From CAZHDI01 sp964531285 (GTDB lineage: Bacteria > Pseudomonadota > Alphaproteobacteria > JAJFIK01), in assembly GCA_964531285.1 (NCBI GenBank), contig CAZHDI010000102.1:1-12039 (forward strand): DNA of 12,039 nt, read 5' to 3'. The notes under the pieces were generated by a model. That model searched no databases and was not told the origin of the DNA. It worked only from the letters and a program-made list of their open reading frames with translations. The translations under genes were made by a program, and so were the position numbers. This document shows, piece by piece, positions 6,342-12,039 of the stretch; position 1 is the first letter of the stretch, and the number at the start of each line of letters is the position of its first letter.

Positions 6342-7739
6342 TCATGCCGGCGGGTCGGCCTGGGGCTCCGATTTCATCAGTGTGGTGACATAGGCGTCGC
6401 GCCAGGCGACCACGTCCTGCTTGCTCACGGAGTCGAACAGGCGCTGCCAGCGCTCCTTGCGTTTCTCCAGCGGCATGGTCAGCGCCTTATGGAGCGCGTT
6501 GACCATATCGTCCTGGTCATAGGGGTTCACGATCAGCGCGGATTTGAGCTGATCGGCGGCCCCGGCGAAGCGCGAAAGCACCAGCACGCCCGGATCGTCC
6601 GGGTTCTGGGCCGCGACATATTCCTTGGCCACCAGGTTCATCCCGTCGCGCATCGGGGTCACGAAGCCGACCGCCGAGGCCCGGAACAGGCCGGTGAGTT
6701 CGACCCGGCGATAGCCCTTGTTCACATAGCGCAGCGGCACCCAGTCGACATCGGCGAATTGTCCGTTGATGCGGCCGGTCAGGCTGTCGAGTTCATCGCG
6801 CAGATCCTGGTATTCCTGCACGTCGGTTCGGCTCGGCGGGGCGATCTGGAGCATGAGCACATTCTTGCGGTGCTCGTCATGGCTCTCCAGCAGGGACTGA
6901 TAGGCCGCGAAGCGGTTCGGCAGGCCTTTGGAATAGTCGAGCCGGTCCACCCCGATGATCAGGCGGCGCTTGCCCAGGCTCTTGCGCATCCGCGCCTGCA
7001 TGGCGGTGCCTTCGGGCGAGGCGGCCATGCGCACCAGATCCGACGTATCCGCACCGATCGGGAATGCCGCGACCTGTATCGTCCGCCCGAAACACTGCAC
7101 GCGCGTCTTGTCGAGCACCTTGCCGCCGACCTCGTGGACCACGTAGTCCAGGAAGGCTTCCACATGATCCTGGGTTTGGAACCCGACCAGATCGTAGTGA
7201 AACAGCGCTTCGACGAGCCGGCGGTGCTTGGGCAGGGTGATCAGGATCTGGCGGGCCGGCCAGGGGATGTGCAGGAAAAAGCCGATCCGGTTCTTCAGGC
7301 CCAGATCGCGCAGATGCTGGGCCACCGGGATCAGGTGGTAATCGTGCACCCAGACCAGATCCTCCGGTTCGATCAAGGGGGCGACCGTATGCGCGAACCG
7401 CGAATTGACCCGGTAATACCCGGCATCGAACGACCGGTCATAGGCGGTGAGGTCGATCCGGTAGTGGCAAAGCGGCCAGAGCGTCGAGTTGGCGTAGCCG
7501 TTGTAATATTCCTCGAAGTCGTTGGTATCGAGATCGAGGGTGGCGATTTTCACGCCCTCGAAATCGGCCACCGAAATCTGCTGATCGGCCTGCTCGACCA
7601 CCCGTCCGGACCAGCCGAACCAGATGCCCTTGTATTCGCGCAAGGCGGCATGGATCGCCGTCGCCAGACCGCCCGATGCGCCCTTTTCCTTGGCGGCCGG
7701 TTCGACGAGGCGGTTGGAGATGACGACAAGCCGGCTCAT
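6342..7739 (-). CDS. otsA: Trehalose-6-phosphate synthase OtsA (GT20)
   Basis: Transfers glucose from a nucleotide sugar (UDP-glucose in E. coli) to glucose-6-phosphate to give trehalose-6-phosphate, the first step of the OtsAB pathway, in the cytoplasm. The 465 residues match the GT20 synthase without a phosphatase domain. Known E. coli active-site residues have clear counterparts: R10 in ISNR, the G23-G24 loop, W88, D133 in VHDYHL, H157 in FFLHIPW, R266 and K271 in GVDRLDYSKG, and D365 and E373 in MRDGMNLVAKEYVA. Start 7739 has AAGGA at 7747-7751 with a 7-nt spacer. It lies 21 bp downstream of the GH15 stop and is very probably co-transcribed with it, so it should share the EcfG promoter at 9889-9913. 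No otsB phosphatase gene occurs in the window, so dephosphorylation must be encoded elsewhere or done by another enzyme. Confidence 0.96.
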   Translation of the reverse strand: MSRLVVISNRLVEPAAKEKGASGGLATAIHAALREYKGIWFGWSGRVVEQADQQISVADFEGVKIATLDLDTNDFEEYYNGYANSTLWPLCHYRIDLTAYDRSFDAGYYRVNSRFAHTVAPLIEPEDLVWVHDYHLIPVAQHLRDLGLKNRIGFFLHIPWPARQILITLPKHRRLVEALFHYDLVGFQTQDHVEAFLDYVVHEVGGKVLDKTRVQCFGRTIQVAAFPIGADTSDLVRMAASPEGTAMQARMRKSLGKRRLIIGVDRLDYSKGLPNRFAAYQSLLESHDEHRKNVLMLQIAPPSRTDVQEYQDLRDELDSLTGRINGQFADVDWVPLRYVNKGYRRVELTGLFRASAVGFVTPMRDGMNLVAKEYVAAQNPDDPGVLVLSRFAGAADQLKSALIVNPYDQDDMVNALHKALTMPLEKRKERWQRLFDSVSKQDVVAWRDAYVTTLMKSEPQADPPA

Positions 7740-7760
7740 GCGCGTTTCCTTATGGATGCC

Positions 7761-9563
7761 TCAGCGGGCATGGCTCCAGGGCTTACTCAACATCATGGCC
7801 GTGTTGATGATGCCGACCAGCGAGTAGGTCTGAGGGTAGTTACCCCAGAGTTCGCCGGTCGTGAACGCCGTGTCCTCGGACAGTAGGCCGACATGATTGC
7901 AATGGGCCAGCATACTTTCGAACACCTCGCGGGCGCGCTCCTCTCGGCCGACGCTCCACAGGGCCTCAATGTACCAGAAGGTACAGATGTTGAACGCGTT
8001 TTCGGGCGCGCCGAAATCGTCCTCATTGGCATAGCGCATCAGGTGATTGCCGCGTGCCAGCGTCTGTTCAACCTCGTCGAGGGTCTTCTCGTAGACCTTA
8101 TCGTCCGGTGCCAGGAAGCCCATGTCGAGAAGCTGCAACAGGCTGGCGTCGAGGATATAGCCGTCGAACACCGCCGACATGCCGCCGACCTGTTTGTTAT
8201 GGGCGCGCTCCATGATCTCGCCCTGGATCGCATCGGCATGGGCGCGCCAGTCCTTGGCCCGGTCCTCGAGGCCCAGATGGCTCGCGATATTGCCCAGCCG
8301 GTCGCAGGCCGCCCAGCACATCGCGCTTGAATACGTGTGGACGGACGCCTTGGTGCGCAGTTCCCACAGGCCCGCGTCGGGTTCCTTGTGCAGGCTGACC
8401 GCCCGCTTGCCGACCTTCTCCAGCATCTCGAAATCGGCCTTGCCCACGGGGCGCAGGAGCCGTTCGTCGAAAAAGGCCTGGGCGGCCGATAGGACGACCT
8501 GACCATAGACATCGTGCTGGAGATGCTCGTGGGCCTGATTGCCGACCCGCACCGGCCCCATGCCGCGATAGCCGGGGAGGTCCGCGATCTGCCGCTCCGT
8601 CAGGCGGCCGTTGAGGTTAATCCCGTAGACCCGCTGGATGAGGCCGCCATCGGCGACACCGACAATGTTGCGCAGATAGCCCAGATAGCCTTCCATGATA
8701 TCGACCGCGCCGAGCCGGTTCAGAGCCCGCACAACGTAATAGGCGTCGCGCAGCCAGCAGAAGCGGTAGTCCCAGGTCCGGCCCGAGTCCGCGGCTTCCG
8801 GGATCGAGGTGGTCATGGCGGCGATGATCGCGCCGGTTTCCTCGTAATAGCAGAGCTTCAGCGTGATCGCCGCGCGGATCACGGCATCCTGCCATTCCAG
8901 CGGCACGGCCAGATGGCGCACCCATTCGCGCCAATAGGCGACCGTGTTCTCCAGCATGTCCAGGCAGATATTCATGATCGGCCCGCTGAAGGACTCATCG
9001 GGGCCCAGGAAGAACGCATATTCTTCTTCCAGGTAGAACCAGGACTCGTCGCGGATATAGGTGATCGGCGCGGTGGTGTTGAGGCGCACCGTCTGGTCCG
9101 GCCCGACATAGCGCAGATGGTTGGAGCCCCGGGTCACTTCGGGGCGGGCCGCGCCGTATTCGAAGGCCGGGCGGACCCGCATCCGCACCCGCGGCGTTCC
9201 GGCGACCGGACGGACCATGCGGATCAGCGAGGCCGGACGAAACCGGCGCCCGGCCCGGTTGAAGCGCGGCGCGAAATCGACAATCTCGATGGCGCGTCCG
9301 TCGGTGTCTTCCAGACGGGTCACCAGAACCGCCGTGTTCTTCATGTAATGCTGTTCGCTGCGGGCGAAATTCTCGATCTCGATGTCCCAGACCCCATAGG
9401 CGTCCTCACCCTCGGGCGCGACATCGGTCAGGAGCGAGCAGAACACCGGATCGCTGTCGAAGCGCGGCATGCAGCTCCACACGATGCGTCCGCGCTGGTC
9501 GATCAGAGAGCCGATCGCGCAATTGCCGACCACACCCAGATTGAGATCCGCCTCATAGGCCAT
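7761..9563 (-). CDS. Glycoside hydrolase family 15 protein (glucoamylase/trehalase-like)
   Basis: A 600-residue single-chain member of the bacterial GH15 group (glucoamylase, glucodextranase, trehalase). The N-terminal beta-domain signature is LGVVGNCAIGSLIDQRG with PRFDSDPVF. The (alpha/alpha)6-barrel shows TTSIPEAADSGRTWDYRFCWLRDA (251-274), GYRGMGPVRVGNQA (331-344), QHDVYGQ, GLWELR with probable general acid E401, and LLSED with probable base E563 followed by GNYPQTY. The position after TYS is Leu, where many relatives have His. There is no signal peptide, so it is probably cytoplasmic, where trehalose, a maltooligosaccharide or glycogen-derived glucan could be the substrate; pairing with otsA favours a trehalose-related role, but this is inference. 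GGGGA 6 nt upstream supports start 9563. It is the first gene of the GH15-otsA operon. Confidence 0.9.
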   Translation of the reverse strand: MAYEADLNLGVVGNCAIGSLIDQRGRIVWSCMPRFDSDPVFCSLLTDVAPEGEDAYGVWDIEIENFARSEQHYMKNTAVLVTRLEDTDGRAIEIVDFAPRFNRAGRRFRPASLIRMVRPVAGTPRVRMRVRPAFEYGAARPEVTRGSNHLRYVGPDQTVRLNTTAPITYIRDESWFYLEEEYAFFLGPDESFSGPIMNICLDMLENTVAYWREWVRHLAVPLEWQDAVIRAAITLKLCYYEETGAIIAAMTTSIPEAADSGRTWDYRFCWLRDAYYVVRALNRLGAVDIMEGYLGYLRNIVGVADGGLIQRVYGINLNGRLTERQIADLPGYRGMGPVRVGNQAHEHLQHDVYGQVVLSAAQAFFDERLLRPVGKADFEMLEKVGKRAVSLHKEPDAGLWELRTKASVHTYSSAMCWAACDRLGNIASHLGLEDRAKDWRAHADAIQGEIMERAHNKQVGGMSAVFDGYILDASLLQLLDMGFLAPDDKVYEKTLDEVEQTLARGNHLMRYANEDDFGAPENAFNICTFWYIEALWSVGREERAREVFESMLAHCNHVGLLSEDTAFTTGELWGNYPQTYSLVGIINTAMMLSKPWSHAR

Positions 9564-9888
9564 TCACAGTCCCCATTGGCCGCGCCCGCCGGAACGCCGG
9601 AGCGGCTGCATTCGATGCGGGGCGGGCCGGACCGGCCGTTTCCCGCGCATTTACAACCCGTGTCGTGAGACGCCGTGAGGCCCCGTGGCCTGGAGGGGGC
9701 AACCCCCGGACGGCATCGCCCATGGTTAGTGCTCGCCGGTAGGCCGAACAAGTCCCTAATGCATCCCCTCAACCGGAAAAACCGGATAAGCGCGTGGCCC
9801 CTTCGGGAGCATGGCCGCGACTCTTCGGAAGCCGGCGCGGCGATGTGGCACGCCATATGGATGCCTGATTGCAGGGTTACCGAATGCT

Positions 9889-9913
9889 AACGGTCTGAAA
9901 TTCCGGCTGTTCC
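9889..9913 (-). promoter_or_regulatory. Predicted sigma EcfG (general stress response) promoter for GH15-otsA
   Basis: On the minus strand, GGAAC (9913-9909) is followed by exactly 16 nt and then CGTT (9892-9889). This matches the alphaproteobacterial EcfG/SigT/RpoE2 consensus GGAAC-N16/17-CGTT at every position. It points toward the GH15 start at 9563; the expected transcription start is near 9882, leaving a leader of about 320 nt. Genes for trehalose synthesis are known members of EcfG regulons in several alphaproteobacteria. It is a sequence match only, with no expression evidence. Confidence 0.7.
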
Positions 9914-9920
9914 ATTTTGG

Positions 9921-9938
9921 GTGTGGCCGGCTTCACAC
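9921..9938. repeat. GTGTG/CACAC inverted repeat just upstream of the EcfG -35 element
   Basis: GTGTG (9921-9925) and CACAC (9934-9938) are inverted with an 8-nt spacer and lie 7 bp upstream of the GGAAC element in the direction of GH15 transcription. It could be a binding site for a regulator of this promoter, but the arms are short and chance is a real alternative. Confidence 0.25.
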
Positions 9939-10332
9939 GGCACCGGGTTTTTCGGCTGAGACGGGAATCGCGGTGTTCATCGACGCTCGACTCGCTTATG
10001 CTGCGGATAGCGGTGTGAGTCCGTCATGGAGAGGGACTCCGCGTGTCATGCAGCAGGCTCGAAACGGGCTGAGTGTGACGACGGATGTACGGGGCGAGGC
10101 CGGCGGTAGCCGCGGATAAGCGGCATTTCGGTCTCCGTCAGCCGGCGATTGCGGCAAAGACCGCGGGGCCGGCGGTCAAGGGATTGGCGAAAGGGTGACG
10201 GTTTCCACGGCGGCGTGACGAATGCGCGGATAACACGCGCGGCGCTCCGGGGAGGCCATAAGAAACTTAAGGGGACGGTTTCGCGCGCTGTGTGTGTCGT
10301 GCGCCAGGCCGCCACGTCCTTCGGGGGACACG

Positions 10333-12039
10333 ATGACATTCGACGATCTCGTCGCCAGCCTGTGGCCATCTCGGGTTCTCTCGGTAGAGACCGGTGCCAC
10401 CATTCCTGACCGTCTCGACGCCGGGACGACCTTGCCCGCGGTCGATCCGCTCCCCGTGGAGCTGGGTCCGGCCGCCGATGCGCCGTCCCGCGAGATCCGC
10501 TTCGGCGGCAACAGCGTGGAAGAAGCCCGTGCGATCCCCGGCGCCAGTGACGGCGCGGCCGGCCTCGATCATGTGGTCAGCGCGACGAACGGCGTCATCC
10601 AGTGGTTCAACCAGGACGGCACGCTGGAAGGCTCGCGCAGTCTCGATCATTTTTTCGCGGTCTCCATGCCGTCATCGCTGGCGGGAGAGCAGGTCACCTA
10701 CGATCCGCGCGTGATCTATGACAGCGCCGAGGACCGATTCATCGTGGTCGCCGTGTCCAATGGCGGGCGGGACACCGGCACCGCCAGCGACGATGCGGCC
10801 GCGATCCATGTGGCGGTGTCGAACACCGCCGACCCGAATGACGGCTGGACCGTTCAGACCATCGATGCCCTGACCGATACCGGCGAGGGTCTGGCCTTCG
10901 CCGATTACCCGATGGTCACGGTGGATGATCAATCGATCTATATCGGCGCCAATCTGTTCGAGACCGAAAGCGGGTCGGATGGCGCGGATGTGCTCGGCAC
11001 CCGGGTCTGGACGCTGGACAAGGGCCTTTATACCGGCGCGTCCTCCACCGTGAGCGTCAGCGATCCGGCGGGCGCTCTGGGTCTGCCCATCGGCGTTCCG
11101 TCGAATTTCACCTTCCATCCCGCTCAGGCGCTCGACGACAGCAGCGATGGCCTGTGGCTCGTCGCCTATAACGGCGTTCATGTGCCGTTCGAAGATGACG
11201 ATCATCTTCTGGTCATCCATGTCACCGATACGGGCAGCGGGCCGCATTACACGGGTTATGCGGTCGATCTGGGCAATATCGACGATCAAACCAAAGGCTA
11301 TCTCGGCTTTCTGACCGAGGACGCGCCGCAGGACGGCGCCGAAGAGGGCCTTTTGACGAATGACCGCCGCGTGACCGACGCGGTGATCCGCGACGGTAAG
11401 TTGTATGTGGCATTCCAGACGGTGGCGCCTTCCGGCGCCGACGCCGGTCAGACGACGGTGCATTGGGCGGCTGTCGATATCGCCGATCCGGACGCGTCTT
11501 CGGGCCGTCTGACGGCCGTGGATCAGGGTGCCATTGGCGGCGAATCCCTGGGCGCTGGCACGGCGACTTATATGCCCTCGATTGCGGTGAACGACGAGGG
11601 CGACATCGCTGTCGGCTTTACCGCATCGAATGACGAGATGGGACCGGGCGCCTATGTGGCGTTCCGTGACGGCACGGCCGGTCCCGGCACCCCCTTCCGT
11701 ATCGAGACGGTCAAAGACGGCGAAGCCTCCCATGTTGCGCCCGATGCCTCGGGCCGTAATCAGTGGGGCGACTACAGCGGCCTGTCCGTCGATCCCGAGG
11801 ACGGTAGCTTCTGGCTGTTCAATCAGTATGCGACCGACGACGGCGGCGCGATTTGGGATACCGCCTGGGCGCAATTCGACACCACCGACGGCAGCGATGA
11901 CGACGACGGGTCCGATGACGGCTCGGGTGGCGGGTCGGACGACGATGATGACGACACGGACGACGGCACCGACGGGGGCGACGACGGCACCGATGGTGGC
12001 GACGACGATGACGACGATGAGTCGGACGACGAAGACGAT
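10333..12039 (+). CDS. Beta-propeller-like surface or secreted protein with Asp-rich tail (3' end outside window)
   Basis: The frame from ATG 10333 is open for 569 codons to the window edge, so the C-terminus is missing. GGGGGA 4 nt upstream supports the start. Residues ~55-512 look like an all-beta, beta-propeller-type domain: VIQWFNQDGTLEG, then D124-P-R-V-I-Y-D130 followed by SAEDRFIVVAVS, DYPMVTVDDQSIYIGAN, and N476-Q-W-G-D-Y481-SGLSVDPEDGSFWLFNQYA. The WGDYS...DP...FW pattern is common in large bacterial extracellular propeller proteins. Residues 519-569 are a low-complexity Asp/Gly/Ser/Thr tract with 29 Asp in 51 residues, probably a calcium-binding or extended linker. There is no N-terminal signal peptide; with this composition, type I secretion by a C-terminal signal beyond the edge is likely (inference). 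It could be an adhesin, biofilm matrix protein or enzyme; no catalytic site is recognised. Confidence 0.82.
   Translation, partial: MTFDDLVASLWPSRVLSVETGATIPDRLDAGTTLPAVDPLPVELGPAADAPSREIRFGGNSVEEARAIPGASDGAAGLDHVVSATNGVIQWFNQDGTLEGSRSLDHFFAVSMPSSLAGEQVTYDPRVIYDSAEDRFIVVAVSNGGRDTGTASDDAAAIHVAVSNTADPNDGWTVQTIDALTDTGEGLAFADYPMVTVDDQSIYIGANLFETESGSDGADVLGTRVWTLDKGLYTGASSTVSVSDPAGALGLPIGVPSNFTFHPAQALDDSSDGLWLVAYNGVHVPFEDDDHLLVIHVTDTGSGPHYTGYAVDLGNIDDQTKGYLGFLTEDAPQDGAEEGLLTNDRRVTDAVIRDGKLYVAFQTVAPSGADAGQTTVHWAAVDIADPDASSGRLTAVDQGAIGGESLGAGTATYMPSIAVNDEGDIAVGFTASNDEMGPGAYVAFRDGTAGPGTPFRIETVKDGEASHVAPDASGRNQWGDYSGLSVDPEDGSFWLFNQYATDDGGAIWDTAWAQFDTTDGSDDDDGSDDGSGGGSDDDDDDTDDGTDGGDDGTDGGDDDDDDESDDEDD
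11959..12000 (+). repeat. Two tandem 21-bp units coding DDGTDGG
   Basis: 11959-11979 and 11980-12000 both encode Asp-Asp-Gly-Thr-Asp-Gly-Gly and differ only at two third-codon positions (GAC/GAT, GGG/GGT). They lie in the Asp-rich tail of the propeller protein and suggest growth of the tract by slippage or duplication. More units may follow beyond the edge. Confidence 0.7.

Larger units (their letters stand above)
9564..10332. other. Large divergent intergenic region, no credible gene
   Basis: 769 bp between the leftward GH15-otsA operon and the rightward propeller gene. It holds the EcfG-type promoter (9889-9913) and several small stems: GGGGG-CAA-CCCCC near 9694-9706, GTGTG/CACAC at 9921-9938, and GAGTCC/GGACTC at 10017-10039. 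All open frames here are short or overlap the GH15 start out of frame, and their composition (many Arg, Pro, Ser, Gly) is that of random GC-rich DNA. No tRNA, SRP RNA or known riboswitch consensus is recognised. A clear promoter for the rightward gene is not seen. Confidence 0.7.

Noticed and set aside
6489..7886. 465-residue plus-strand open frame opposite otsA
   Set aside because: OtsA on the minus strand is certain from conserved active-site residues; the opposite frame is a shadow.
9591..9615. Second GGAAC on the plus strand as a rightward EcfG promoter
   Set aside because: No GTT occurs at 16 or 17 nt spacing, so the -10 element is absent.
8514..9668. 384-residue plus-strand open frame opposite GH15
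   Set aside because: Shadow of GH15; no domain, and it runs out of the gene into the intergenic region without a supported start.
9503..9856. 117-residue minus-strand frame between the EcfG promoter and GH15
   Set aside because: It overlaps the GH15 start out of frame by about 60 bp and is rich in Arg, Ser, Cys and Pro without protein-like pattern. No ribosome site is seen.
9921..9960. GTGTG/CACAC stem followed by a short T run (GGGTTTTTCGG) as an intrinsic terminator
   Set aside because: The T run is only five bases, is not directly after the stem, and no gene ends here on the plus strand.
10672..11874. 400-residue open frame on the minus strand opposite the propeller gene
   Set aside because: It is His/Arg/Ile/Gly-rich with no recognisable motif, while the plus strand encodes a coherent protein with propeller motifs. 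It is a shadow of GC-biased codon use.

Overview
The window is GC-rich (roughly 60-65% by eye) and looks like a chromosomal stretch of an alphaproteobacterium, possibly a marine Maricaulales/Hyphomonadaceae-type organism. The evidence is an RlmJ gene, an otsA-GH15 trehalose/glucan pair preceded by a consensus EcfG (general stress response sigma factor) promoter, and GDPD and serine-hydrolase proteins typical of that class. The assignment to class rests mainly on the EcfG motif; anything finer is a guess. There are no tRNA or rRNA genes, no transposase and no CRISPR array. A run of exactly 100 N (1973-2072) is a scaffold gap inside one gene.

Layout. 1-185: C-terminus of a membrane protein. 334-1707 (+): protein with two tandem DsbA/HCCA-isomerase-type thioredoxin domains. 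1757-2590 (-): GlpQ-like periplasmic glycerophosphodiester phosphodiesterase, probably a lipoprotein, interrupted by the gap. 2759-4063 (+): exported class C beta-lactamase-fold serine hydrolase. 4067-5338 (-): Sel1/TPR-like repeats fused to a prolyl-4-hydroxylase-type 2OG-Fe(II) oxygenase domain with an apparently altered iron-binding motif. 5502-6338 (+): RlmJ 23S rRNA methyltransferase. 6342-7739 (-) and 7761-9563 (-): OtsA and a GH15 glycosidase, a two-gene operon transcribed GH15 then otsA. 9564-10332: large divergent intergenic region holding the EcfG promoter at 9889-9913, which fires leftward. 10333-12039 (+): a large open frame running off the right edge, a beta-propeller-like extracellular protein ending in an Asp-rich tail.

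How the genes fit together. Most genes alternate in strand, so there are few operons. Two convergent pairs (2759-4063 with 4067-5338, and rlmJ with otsA) are separated by only 3 bp. The only clear functional unit is GH15-otsA. It is predicted to be induced through the alphaproteobacterial general stress response to make and/or turn over trehalose or related glucans. No otsB phosphatase is visible next to it.

The most interesting points are the near-perfect EcfG promoter with a leader of about 320 nt, the RHD-for-HxD change in the oxygenase, and the partial Asp-rich beta-propeller protein, which has no N-terminal signal peptide.
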